Below, piece by piece: positions 10,503-21,079 of a DNA stretch of 64,000 nt. Source of the stretch: Hyphomicrobium_A sp963728165 (GTDB lineage: Bacteria; Pseudomonadota; Alphaproteobacteria; Rhizobiales; Hyphomicrobiaceae); contig CAVSIY010000004.1 in NCBI GenBank assembly GCA_963728165.1, positions 310,001 to 374,000 of the forward strand, written 5' to 3'. A model generated the notes under the pieces. That model saw nothing but the letters and a program-made list of their open reading frames with translations, had not been told where the DNA came from and searched no databases. The position numbers and the translations under genes were made by a program. Positions within the stretch are counted from its first letter, which is position 1; every line of letters starts with the position of its first letter.

Positions 10503-11934
10503 GCACGAGAACATCCGGGCGGAAGTTCAGATCCACCAGCGTCGTCGCGACGAGCTCGCCTGCCGCGGCCACGCGGAAGGCGAGGCCGTCGAGCACCCTG
10601 TGCAGGTAGCGCTGCTGACCGTCGACAGTTCCGAGAACGCCGGCGTTCAGAAAGTAGGTTCCCGGCATAGAGCCGGCAGTCGAAATCGAAACGCACGCGC
10701 ACCGAGGCTCCCGGCGCCTACGCGCGGGGTGCGGCAGGGCCCGCGAGTGGCGCCGTGGTAGCGCCGCCTATCCCTAAGCCGCTCGTCGTGTTGATGAGCA
10801 TGCCGAAGCCGATGTCGGTGGCGGCGACGCTTGAAATCCACGAAGTACTCGTAGGTGTAGCGGCCGCCCCACTCTCAGGATGTTGACCGTGCTCGCCTTG
10901 CGCGTTGAGCAGGCGTAGGTCGTGGATGAGGGGCACCGTGGCGCTCGTACTCGACACGCGACTTCGGGAACGAGCCCTGGGATCGTAGCCCTCGAGCGAT
11001 ACCCTCCCGCCCTCGGCAGACGGCCCGCGTCGGAATTTTGCGGCCGCACCGGCTCGGCGCCGCGGGCGTATGCGCTCGGGCCCACACTCAGCGCCGCTCG
11101 GTGCGCCCCCGAAGCGCCGAGCCGGCGGATTTCCTCGCGCACCGCCAGCCCCTCCTCGCCGCCCAGGTTGATCAGCCGCTGATACTGGCCGACGACCGTC
11201 TCGGTCGGCATCGAGCAAGACCTCGCCGCCGTCGATCAGCATCGCCCGGCTGCACAGCTGCACGATGCTCTGCGGGTTGTGGCTGACGAACAGGATCGTG
11301 CCGCCGCGCTCCTGGATCTCCTCGATGCGGGCAAAGCACTTCCTTTGGAAGGCCTCGTCGCCCACCGACAGCGCCTCGTCGACGACCAGGATGTCGGGGT
11401 CGACGTTGATGGCGGTGGCAAAGGCGAGCCGCACGTACATGCCGCTCGAGTAGGTCTTGACCGGCTGGTCGACGAAGGCGCCGATGTCGGCGAAGCGTGC
11501 AATCGCGTCGAACCGCTCGTCGATCTCCAAACGCTTAAAAGCCCGAGGATGGCACCGTTGATGTAGACGTTCTCGCGGCCGGTGAACTCGGGATTGAAGC
11601 CGGCGCCGAGCTCCAGAAGCGCCGCGATGCGCCCGTTCACCTCGACCGATCCCCGTGGCTGGGGCGCAGGATCCCGCAGATGATCTGCAACAGCGTGGAT
11701 TTGCCCGAGCCGTTGCGGCCGGCGATGCCGACCGTCTCGCCATGGCGCTACGTCGAAGGAAGACGCCGCTTTAGCGCCGCAAAGTCGCGGTAGTAGGGTC
11801 TTGGCGGGTCAACTCAAAGCGCCCCGCTGCAGCCGCGGCACCACCATCTGTTTGAGCCGCTGGTCGGGCCGCTCGAAGAGCAGATAGTGCTTGGAAATGC
11901 CGCGCACCCGGATGGCCACTTCGCTAGAGGACAT
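10486..11934 (-). CDS. wzt: Wzt-type polysaccharide ABC transporter ATPase with C-terminal glycan-binding domain (frameshifted)
   Basis: The start is ATG 11934, MSSSEVAIRVRGISKHYLLFERPDQRLKQM, typical of Wzt/TagH ATPases that drive O-polysaccharide export with Wzm. The ABC core is readable in pieces: the Walker A region near 11700, RIAALLELGAGFNPEFTGRENVYINGA, the signature region VKTYSSGMYVRLAFA, Walker B DILVVDEALSVGDEAF and FVSHNPQSI. The C-terminal 180 residues, ending VDLNFRPDVLVLNASG, fit the Wzt C-terminal domain that reads the glycan end. Several frameshifts occur (near 11745, 11640, 11540, 11200, 10800). Its start overlaps the wzm stop, indicating coupled translation. Confidence 0.8.
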
Positions 11935-12760
11935 CGGCAAATCCCTTGCGCGTCTTTTGGAACCAGGCATAGCCCAAGCGTCGCGATCACGAGCGCGATC
12001 ACCGCGTAGGCGGCAAGACCGGCAAAGTGCGGGCAAGGTTCCCGAAGATCAGCACTTTGTGCGCGTCTGCTCCACGGGAAAGGTGATGGGATTGAGCGCG
12101 ACCCAGGGGTGCAGCCACTCGGGCAGGGCCGAAAGCGGGAAGAAGATCGGCGACAGGAACATGAAGCGCCGTGACCAGCGTTCCCGATGAACTGGTTGAT
12201 GTCGCGATAGTAGACGCCCAGCGCCGCGATGAACCAGGAGAGACCTAAGATCACCAGGGCAGAAGGGCGCGAGCACGACCGGCAACAGCAGCGCCGTGAC
12301 GGAGGAATAGACGCCGAGGACGGCGAGCCTGAAGACGAAGCAGAACGCCAAAGCTGATGGCGGTGTGAAAGAGCGCCGAACCGAGCGCGACGACGGGCAG
12401 AATTTCGAGCCGGAAACACCACCTTCTTCACGTAGTTGGCGTTGGAGAGCACCAGCGTCGGGCGCGCGGTTTATCAACCTCTGCGAAGAGCTGGAAGACG
12501 ATGAGGCCGGCGAAGAGGACGACGGCGAACGCGGCCGTCGAGGGCTCAGCCCCGCCCTGAGCCGCCAGGCCCTGCACGCCTTCGCCGGTCCACCGCGTGC
12601 GGAACACGACGCCGAACACGAACGTGTAGACGGCGAGCATGAACAGCGGCGTGAGCATCGACCACAGCATGCCGAGCATCGAGCCGCGATAGCGGCCGGC
12701 GACCTCGCGGCAGATGAGGGTGAGCGCAAGTTCCATGCGTCCGAATGCCAACTGCACCAC
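11924..12760 (-). CDS. wzm: Wzm-type polysaccharide ABC transporter permease (frameshifted)
   Basis: The start is GTG 12760 with GGAG eight bases upstream; ATG 12736 (MELALTLICREVAGRYRGS) is an alternative. LICREVAGRYRGSMLGMLWSMLTPLFMLAVYTFVFG is the N-terminus of ABC-2 type exporters such as Wzm/KpsM. About 270 residues with six predicted spans are expected, including the VLSNANYVKKVVFP motif and the NPITFPVEQTR end. The frame changes about five times between 12500 and 11990. The stop TAG at 11924-11926 lies inside the wzt start region. It should form the inner-membrane channel of the glycan exporter. Confidence 0.8.
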
Positions 12761-12762
12761 GC

Positions 12763-13755
12763 TCAGCTCCGTGTCGGCGCCAGCTCTTGATTGCTCGCTT
12801 CAGAGCAGAAAAACGGCCATGCCGTTCTAATGATGGTGTCGATGTCGGAGTGCTGGGGCGCGAAGCCAAGCAATTCACGCGCCTTGCTCGGATCAGCATA
12901 GAGCGCGGGCGGATCGCCTTCCCGGCGCGGCTTCATGACTGTCGGCACTTCTCGGCCGATCGTCCGCTTAATTCCATCGAGCACCTCTCGGATCGAGAGG
13001 CCCCGACCCGTTCCCAGGTTCAGGCTGATGGTCCCGCCATGCTTATCGAGATGAGCCAGGGCTTGCACATGGCCTTGGGCGAGGTCACTCGACGTGCACT
13101 TAGTCCCGGATGCAGGTTCCGTCCGGCGTCGGGTAGTCGTCACCGAATATCTCCAGGTGCGGCAGCAGCCCCCCCGCCGCCATCAAGGCGCGCGGAACAG
13201 GTGCGTCTCCGGGTCGTGCCGCTCGCCCAGCTCGCCCTCGGGATCGGCGCCGCGCGTTGAAGTAGCGCAGCGCCGCGTAGCGCAGACCATATGCCGGCGC
13301 GTAGTCCGCGAGCATCTGCTCGGCCATCAGTTTGGTTCGCCCATAGGGGTTGATCGGGGCCTGGGGCGCATCCTCGCGGATCGGCAGCTGCTCCGGCACT
13401 CCGTAGCGTGGCGCAGGTGCTCGAGAACACGGGGCGCGGCCGGCGCCGAGCGCCGCATCGAGCAGGGAAAGGTGCCGAGAATGTTGTTTACGTAGTAGAG
13501 GCCGGGTCGACCAGGATTGCCGACATAGGCGGAGCCCGCAAAATGGATCACGGCGTCGGGCCGTAGCGCATGAGCGTTAGCTCCAGGCGCCCGCGATCGA
13601 GAATATCCCTACGACCAGCGCGCCCCATTTCACCGCGCGCCGATGGCCCGTCACGAGACTGTCGAAGACGACTGGCTCGATCCCCTGGCCGCCAGATTCT
13701 TGCAGGCATGACTGCCGAGTAGCCGGCGCCCCCCGAGACGAGGACCCGGTGTCAT
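12763..13755 (-). CDS. galE: UDP-glucose 4-epimerase (frameshifted)
   Basis: The start is ATG 13755. The Rossmann glycine motif (GGAGYSGSHACKNLA after one correction), VIHFAGSAYVG, and the catalytic NPYGRTKLMAEQ (Tyr-X-X-X-Lys) are all present. LRYFN, DYPTPDGTCIRD, LNLGTGRGLSIREVL and ALYADPSKARELLGF follow in order, as in GalE-type short-chain dehydrogenases. Four or more single-base breaks (near 13710, 13590, 13410, 13240, 13100) split it. Restored length of about 330 residues is normal. It would interconvert UDP-glucose and UDP-galactose (or related sugars) for the polysaccharide. Its stop lies two bases before the wzm start. Confidence 0.85.
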
Positions 13756-13774
13756 CGGGCGTGCGCGCCCGCGT

Positions 13775-14746
13775 TCAGCCGGCCTTCCCCGCCTCAGGAG
13801 CTCGGTCGAAATAGGCTATCGTGCGGCCCAGCCCGTCGCGAAGGCCACCCGCGGCTGCCAGCCCAAATCCTTTGCCAGCGAAATGTCGGGCTGGCGCTGC
13901 TTGGGTCGTCCGGCGGCAGCGGCCGGCTGACAATCCGCGATTTCGAGTCGCGTGAGCCAAGGACGATCTCGGCGAGCTCCCGCATCGTGAACTCGCGGGG
14001 ATTGCCGAGATTGACGGGGCCGGTCACCTCGTCGGCCCGTCGCATCATGCGCATCAACCCGTCGACCAGATCGTCGACATAGCAGAACGAGCGCGTCTGC
14101 TTTCCGTCTCCGAAAAGGGTGATATCGGCTCGCCGCGCAGCGCCTGAACGATGAAGTTCGAGACGACGCGGCCGTCATTGGGGTGCATGCGCGGGCCATA
14201 GGTGTTGAAGATCCGCGCGACTTTGATCTCGCAGCTTGTGCTGGCGATGGTAATCGAAGAACAACGTCTCGGCGCAGCGCTTGCCCTCGTCGTAGCAGGA
14301 GCGCGGCCCGATCGGGTTGACGTTCCCCCAATAGGTCTCCGGCTGCGGGATGCACATGCGGGTCGCCATAGACTTCGCTGGTCGAGGCCTGCAGGATCTT
14401 GGCCTTCAGCCGCTTGGCAAGGCCCAGCATGTTGATGGCGCCGTGCACGCTGGTCTTGGTGGTCTGCACGGGATCGTGCTGATAGTGGATGGGCGAGGCC
14501 GGACAGGCGAGATTGTAGATTTCGTCCACCTCGACGAAGAGCGGAAACGTCACGTCGTGGCGGATCAGCTCGAACGGTTGTCGTCGAGCAGGTGATCGAC
14601 GTTGGCGCGCGAGCCGGTGAAGAAATTGTCGACGCAAAGAACTTCGTGGCCGCTGCCAGCAAGCGCTCGCAAAGATGCGAGCCAAGGAAGCCCGCGCCGC
14701 CGGTGACGAGGACACGCTTTGAGATTGGATGACTGTTCTGCTTCAT
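13775..14746 (-). CDS. UDP-glucuronate decarboxylase, UXS-like SDR (frameshifted)
   Basis: The start is ATG 14746, MKQNSHPISKRVLVTGGAGFLGSHLCERLLA. The nucleotide-binding glycines are followed by EVDEIYNLACPASPIHYQHDPVQTTKTSV, LQASTSEVYGDPHVHPQPE, YDEGKRCAETLFFDYHR (the Tyr/Lys pair) and ARIFNTYGPRMHPNDGRVVSNFI. VTGPVNLGNPREFTMRELA comes last. This set is characteristic of UXS enzymes, which convert UDP-glucuronate to UDP-xylose. Frames change near 14645, 14580, 14360, 14220, 14130 and 13900. About 324 residues after repair is normal. It is immediately upstream of galE, in keeping with a nucleotide-sugar pathway for the exported glycan. Confidence 0.85.
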
Positions 14747-14921
14747 GCCTGCGTCCTTAGGTGCTCGCATTGCGCGCCAACCGTCTGTCAGGCTTCTTCA
14801 GCCGACCTGAACCACAGCAGGGGATAATCCCACCAATCTCCGCACACTTCGATCACTTCGCCATGCTCGAGCTGCACGCAGTGGGAGACTTGCCTATGCC
14901 ATCGGCTTTCGCCCTACAAAC

Positions 14922-17772
14922 TCAAAGCCCGCGGCAATGGCCTCCTGCGAGGTCTGTGATAGGCGGTTGAAATCGGTCCATCAGACGATCCCCTCGGCTC
15001 GCTGGATCACGCCAAAAGCGCGCGAACCGTCCGATGGGTGCAGCCAGAAACGCGTCGGCCGCAGCATCGGAGCAGTCGCGGCGCAGGGCGATCTCGCACT
15101 CCGACGCGAGCCAGCTGATAGAGTAGTTCGGCGCGAAGTTCTCAGATACACGCACGTGCTCGCACTCGAACCCTTCGAACCATGCCTCCAGGCCGTAGCG
15201 GGTCGTATTGTAGAAGTGCCAGGGAGCTTCATGCTGCGGCTGGAGAAAAGCCGTGTGGATCAGAACGCGACCTCCGGGGCGGAGGACACGCAAGATTTCC
15301 GTCGCTGCACGCCGCGGATCTCGGTAGTGCTCGAAAGCATTGAGCGCGATGACAGCGTCGAAGACCGCATCGGCGAAGGGCAGGTGATGGCAGTCGGCGA
15401 CAACATCGGTATGGCGGAACACGGCAGCCTCGACCTCGACCACATTGTCGAAGCGCCGCGCCGTACCGCCAGCGCTGAGGTTGAGCACGAGACCACGCGC
15501 CTCGCGCATCATCGCCAGCGCACGTTCTGGAACCTCGTTGCTCAAATGAGCCTCGGACTTCACTTCGGGCATCTCCATGCCCGCAAACAGCACGGGCCGG
15601 CCCTCAACCACCGGCCAGTTGCGGCAGCCATCTTGCGTCCGCAAGCGGCCGCTCGCCGTATCCAGCTGCAACGGTGCGCCGGTTTCCGGACAGCGCAAGA
15701 TCGGCAGCAACTGCTCAATGCGGCTGCATTTCCCTGGGTTGGCCCCAGCAAGACTTGCTTGCGGTCTGGTCGGCTGCGTCTGTGCTCGGCCAACATGAGC
15801 CACGGATGACGACGGTTCATGTCCTCGAGCAACAAGCGCTTGTTTTCGGGCACGTTCCGTCGTGGTCCGAAGCATGGATAAGTCGTGCAATCGGTAGTCT
15901 GCCAGGAGGTTCGGTACCTGTATGCCGCGCAGTCCGCGTTCGGCCAAACGGCACCAAAAATCATAGTCCTCCCACCCAAAACGAACATGATGCGTAGCCG
16001 CCAGCCGCTGCCCAAGCTTCTTTCGCCACCAGCGCCATGGCGTCGATATAGTTGCCCCCGACAAGCGTTGCGGATGTAGGACCAATGGCCGATCATATCG
16101 GCAGGCTCGCCGAACCGTCGGATGATGGGATAGGCGAAGGCCGCATCGGTGTCACGCAATGCGGCAAGCAGATGCATGCAGCAATTCGGCAGTAGCCGAT
16201 TGTCGGCATCGAGCGGAAGGACAAAGGGCGTCTCCGCGGCGTCGAAGCCGACGTTGCGCGTGAGGGCGAGACCGGAATTCACGCGGTTGCGAAGCACGAG
16301 CAGCCGGTTGAACCGGCCGGCATTCTCGTGCGCCCAGTCGAGCGCCACCTTGAGAGATTCATCTTTTGAGGCGTCGTCGATTACGACAAGATCAATCGCT
16401 GCCAGTGTTTGCGCCCGGACCGATGTGAGTGCTTCCACTACGAAGTGAGCGTAGTTGTAGAGCGGCACAATAACTGTCACTTCGGATGCGCCGAGGCGAT
16501 CCGACTCGAACATCACTTCCGAATCCGGAACACGCGGCAACGGCGGCGAGGCTGCGATCGCGCGCTGCACCTCCAGCTCGAAAGAGCGCGCCACGTCCCG
16601 CGCACCACCCAGCTGCGCCAGGAAATTGCCCACGGCACGAGCACGCTGCAGCGGCCCAAATAAGCGCATCGCGTCGTGGCCCGCCGCCCTCCCCATACGA
16701 CGGCGCAATGCGTGATCGTCCACCAGGCTCAACAACGCCGCCCGCCAAGCCAACTCATCGGCGGCTAGGATGCTCGTTTCCCCATCGCGGATCGCGCGGA
16801 GCATTGGTCCAGTGGGCGAGGCGACCGTTGGCACGTCGACCAGCGCCGCCTCGAAGAACTTCAGCTCGCTCTTGGCCTCACAGAAGGGGTTTCCAATCTC
16901 GAGCGGCGCCAGATTCACGTCGAACCGCGCCATCTCGTCAGGCAGTTGCGCAAGGGGTACCAGATTGCGCCATTCCACCTGCTGCTCGAGATTGGCAAGC
17001 TCAGGAAATTCGTCCAGGTCCAGACAGGGAGTCCCAGACTTTGGCTCGCGGAACAGCACGAGCCGGCAAGACGGCCGCTCGGCCAGCACCCGGGCCAAAG
17101 CGCCGGCAGCCAATCCGAAGTCGCGCTGATGCGTGCGCGAGCCGGCCGCGTAGCCAATGCGGACAAGTCCATCATTCGGTGCCGACCGACGTCTCCTGAC
17201 TGCGAGGCGGGAGGCTTGCAGGATTGTGCGTCGAAGCCGTTTGGCAGCACGAACGTCGGCTTATGCAGGGCCCGCATATGGCCAGCGAGTTCCTGGGTCG
17301 TGGTCGTGCACAGGTCGGCTGCCATCATCGCCTGTTGTATCTGCGCATAGTGATCGCGCACTTGCGCCTCGGTCAGACCTTGCGAGCGGATGCCATCTAT
17401 CACGGAGTTCTGCGCAAGATTGGGATCGACCATCAAATCATCAACGTCGAACACAAGCCGTACGCCGGCACTGCGAGCCGCCGTCACGACGGCAGCGACG
17501 TCTTCATCCCACGCCGTACGCCACAGCGTCACGACATCCGCGCCCGACAGCTCGCCCAGACGCTCCTGGACCTCGTCGAGCCGCATCCACGACGCCTCCG
17601 CACCGGCTTTTCGCGCGGCCTCCACGTATCGCACGACGCGATAGGCGTTGCCGGGCGTCCCGGGTTCGCCTGAAACGTATACGAGCCTCAGGGGGGCGCC
17701 TCTGGCTTTGCCGGCATGCAGAGGCAGCGAGCCAACCGCCGGTCTCTCCGTTGGTGACAATGTGGCCTTCAA
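14922..17772 (-). CDS. Multidomain GT4-GT2-methyltransferase protein (frameshifted)
   Basis: The first codon is probably TTG 17772, which overlaps the upstream stop as TTGA. Domain order: an N-terminal glycosyltransferase of GT4 type (VYVSGEPGTPGNAYRVVRY, FDVDDLMVDPNLAQ, FVLPNGFD, then FEAALVDVPTVASPTGPM); next a GT2 domain (VTVIVPLYNYAHFVVEALTS, VIDDASKDES, LALTRNVGFDAA, LPLDADNRL, FGWEDYDFWCRLAE). After a Trm112-like patch (LLPILRCPETGAPLQLD) comes a class I methyltransferase with ADCHHLPFADAVFDAVIALNAFEHYRDP and VLRPGGRVLIHTAF. At least four frameshifts are needed (near 17110, 16060, 15850, 15735). About 950 residues. Such proteins build and cap glycans at the cytoplasmic face; the exact linkage is unknown. 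Confidence 0.7.
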
Positions 17773-19559
17773 GCCGGCAGCCCCTCGCGACCCAGGATAT
17801 CTCCTGCCTTTGCGATCGCCCGAGGCACCCCGAGGACTCTGATGCGCATCCTCAAATCGCGGAACTTGATTCTCAGCTGTCTAAGCTTGTTAGCGACCTT
17901 GTGCGGAAGATTGCCGCCTGCGCGTCTTTTCCCGCTTTTGAGCAGTCGCATTGCGGCACGCATCGGCGCCGTGAGGCGCCACGAGGTCGAGCCGCGAAAG
18001 TGTGCGATGAGGTCCTCGCGCGCGCGCTCTCCTGCTTTGATGGCGCCTTGCTTCTCGTCCTCCAGCCGCACGATTTGGGCGCGTAGGGCGGAGGCCTCCT
18101 CCTCGACGCCGGGCGGCGCTCAGTTGCGTTCTGAAATCGTCTGCCGCTGGCCGGTCGGGGTTGGCGCTCCCCTCCTCGATTTGCGCGCGCAGAGCCGAAA
18201 TCTCGGCCTCGCGCCGGGCAAGCTCGTCCGTGAGCTCGGCCCTGCCTGCGGCTGCCCCTGCCAGCGCGCGTTCGAGGTCGGCGCCCTGCTGCTGGCTCTC
18301 CGTCAGACTGGCGTCGGCCCTTGCAAGCACCGCCGCAAGCAGCAGGGCGCGGTGCTCCTGCTCAACGAGTGCCGCTGCGAGCCGCGCGGCCTCGCCGTTC
18401 GCCAGATCGCGGGCGTGATCCAGCGCCGCGATCTTCGCGTCGCGATCCGCCACCACAGCGGCGGCCTCCAGGACCCGTGCCTCGGCGTCCTCGAGCGCCG
18501 CGTCGAGGACCGCGAACTTCGCTCCTGCTCTGCGCGTTCCCCAGCCTCGCGCGCGGCCTCGGCATGGGCCTCGCTCATCTCCGCCTTCATGTCGGCGAGA
18601 TGCTTGTTCCCATCCGTCTTGATGGCAGCGAGCTCTTCTCCCAGCCGACCTGGGCCTCGGCCTGCAGCGCGTAAAGGACGGGCGCCGCGTGGTCGAACTC
18701 CGGCTGATCGTCTCGAGTGCAAGCATCGCCGCCTTGGAGCCGGGATTGTGCTCGAGCACGCGCAGGGCCGAATACGCCTCGCCGCCCAATCCGATGGCCG
18801 GGTCGAGCAGGATGTCCTCGGTCGTATGCGCGTGATGCCGGTGCCGGCCGTCGAGGAACTCGCGACCTGGGTGGCGATGTCGTCGCCGCGTATGGCCACG
18901 CGATTTGCAGTGCTCGGTCACTTGATGCAAGGTGCCGCGCCAATTCTCGAACAGGCTCCGAGTAGCTGACAATGACCCGCGCGCGTGCTCCGCGTCGCGG
19001 CCTCGCTGTCGAGCACGTGCCGCAGCCACTGCAGCACGGCATCGGTGCGCGCCAGCCCATCGCGCCGCTCAAGCGAATTCGGCCACCTCCAGCGGGTTGC
19101 GCAGCATGTGCACGACGCACAGGCCGATCCCCGCATCCTCGAGCGCCTCGATGAACAAGGGCGCGAAGCGACAGATCCGCGGATCCTTGACACGAACAAC
19201 GGTGCATCGCCGAACTCGCAAGCGACAAGATCGGCGATCTCGGCCTTGATCTCGCGGCGTCGCTCGAGCGGCAGTCGGCCGATCTCCAGCGCACGCCAAT
19301 CGCGCCAATCGCTGCCGAGCGTCTCCAGAAGGCGTCGTGATAGGCCAGCAGGGCGCTCGATTCCCAGTGGCCGGCCTCATTGCCCTCACCCGGCGCCGAG
19401 GAGCGACGCCGGCATCCTGGCGCCGGCGATGCTGATGATGCGCGTCATGGCGCTTGTGCCCGAGCGATGCATGCCGAGCACGAACACGCACATGCGAGCC
19501 GACGAGGTTTGTCCGACTGCTCCGCGATCTTCGGCGTGACGGGAGGACGGCGAGTTCAT
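17769..19559 (-). CDS. Sulfotransferase-like protein with long C-terminal coiled coil (frameshifted)
   Basis: The start is ATG 19559. CVFVLGMHRSGTSAMTRII is the 5'-phosphosulfate-binding loop of PAPS-dependent sulfotransferases, and VVRVKDPRICRFAPLFIEALEDAGIG with LRNPLEVAEF fits the 3'-phosphate site. About 250 residues later an Ala/Glu-rich heptad region (EDAEARVLEAAAVVADRDAK through ELARREAEISALRAQIEE) predicts a long coiled coil. The tail HFRGSTSWRLTAPMRA is a motif I associate with glycan-synthesis proteins. Frames change near 19350, 19270, 19080, 18960, 18660 and 18080. It could sulfate the same glycan that the Tat sulfatase acts on; that link is inference. Confidence 0.65.
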
Positions 19560-19870
19560 AATACGCTCAACCTAAGCCCGCGCGTCAAAGGGGAAGCAAT
19601 GCTGCAAGGCAAGGCCAGTCCCGCGCCCCGGCCCCCGGGCGGCGCATTGCGTCATGCCGATGGATCGAACGCTCGGCGCGTAGTCGCATTCCCACCCGCA
19701 CTTCGGCATAGCCATTTATTTGGCCGACGCAGGACATCGCTCGGCGGTGCCGCACACGTCGGCGCGCCATCGGCGGCCGACAGCGGCGAGCGCGCATAGT
19801 TAACGTGAGCGCCGCTCTGGCCACCAATGCAAAGCGGCCAATTGCGACGGAACGACGACGCGGCCCGCGC
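19560..19870. other. Intergenic region, no gene seen
   Basis: This 311-base gap lies between two minus-strand genes. I found no family-like reading frame and no clear terminator. It presumably carries the promoter for the sulfotransferase gene. Confidence 0.4.
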
Positions 19871-20881
19871 CTAGATCTTCTTGAGAACCGTGGCCAGCAG
19901 CAAACCCAAGTTGCCGAGCGACGTCTGACGTCGGACGGGCGAGCCTGCGAGGGCGCGAAGGCGCGCGGCAAAGCTGCCCGTGCGCATCACCTCGAAAGTG
20001 TCGAGCAGCGCCCGGGCGTCCTCGGTCAGCAGATGGCGGGCACTGCGGAGCGCGGAGAAATTGACCTCGTTCCAGGCTGAGAAGCGCCCCTTGAGGACCA
20101 TGACGAGCCGTTTGCCTTGCGCGCGCAGCCCCTTGTTGGAGCCGATGCGATTGTTCGCATGCTGGCGGTAGTCGACGTGCGGCTCGGGATCGTAGCCGAC
20201 GATGCCGCCGCTGCCGGAGACGAGCTGATAGGCCCACCAATCGTGCGCCGTGACATCGAGCACGCCGGACTGCTCAAACAGCAGCTTCGTGGCGCGATTG
20301 AACAGCATCGTGTTGGCGCCGGCGATGCTCTGCACCAGCGCGTTGCCGAAGCTCGGCGCCTTGAAGAAACGGCGCGAGTAGCCCATTGGCTTGCCGGCGG
20401 CGCAAACCACGTGCGTGCGTCCCCCGTAAACTGCGGGCAGCTCCCGCGGCAGGCTTCCCACCCACTTCATCGCACGGGTCAGCTTGTCGGGATGCCACAC
20501 GTCGTCTTGATCGCAAAACGCGAAGTACTCGCCCTTAATCGTGGGATCGGCAGCGAGCGATACGAAGTTGGCAGCAGAGCCCTTTTGCGGCCCTTCTCTG
20601 ACCTCCACCGGCTGGGAAACACGGTGGGCGAAATGACGGAGAATGGTGAGCGTGGCGTCGGTCGAATGATCGTCGGATACGATCAAGCGCCAATTCTCAT
20701 AGCTTTGCTGCTCGATTGACGCCAATTGAGCGGCAAGAAACCTCTCGCCATTATACGTACAAAGAAAAATCGCAATGCACGGCGCCTCGCGCGCCTGCGA
20801 ATGATGAGCTTGCCGACTTTGTAGTGCTGCCCCCACCGGCTGTGTCGATTTGGCAATCGACCGCCGCTCTACGCTACTCAT
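19871..20881 (-). CDS. GT2 family glycosyltransferase
   Basis: An intact ORF of 336 residues from ATG 20881 (a GTG lies one codon upstream). The GT-A fold motifs are clear: IAIFLCTYNGERFLAAQL near residue 38, VSDDHSTDATL, FAFCDQDDVWHPDKLTRA (the DxD metal site), and the acceptor-side TAHDWWAYQLVSGSGG. This DDVWHPDKL type is common in rhamnosyl- or galactosyltransferases of O-antigen clusters. It ends LLLATVLKKI. Intact, unlike most neighbours. Donor and acceptor cannot be read from sequence. Confidence 0.8.
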   Translation of the reverse strand: MSSVERRSIAKSTQPVGAALQSRQAHHSQAREAPCIAIFLCTYNGERFLAAQLASIEQQSYENWRLIVSDDHSTDATLTILRHFAHRVSQPVEVREGPQKGSAANFVSLAADPTIKGEYFAFCDQDDVWHPDKLTRAMKWVGSLPRELPAVYGGRTHVVCAAGKPMGYSRRFFKAPSFGNALVQSIAGANTMLFNRATKLLFEQSGVLDVTAHDWWAYQLVSGSGGIVGYDPEPHVDYRQHANNRIGSNKGLRAQGKRLVMVLKGRFSAWNEVNFSALRSARHLLTEDARALLDTFEVMRTGSFAARLRALAGSPVRRQTSLGNLGLLLATVLKKI

Positions 20882-21079
20882 CACACCCCCGTACCAGGCA
20901 GATTACGCGCCCGACCGACGATACCCACTTGGCCCCTTGGGGTTATCGTCGGAAAAAGTCTAAGTCAGCCCACGATGCTGCCGCAACCTCTGGTGTCAAC
21001 GCCGCGGAAAATGTCCTTCGCCGTGTCGCACGCAAGCCACAGGCGAGACGGGGATATGGTTAAATTACAGCAATATGGC

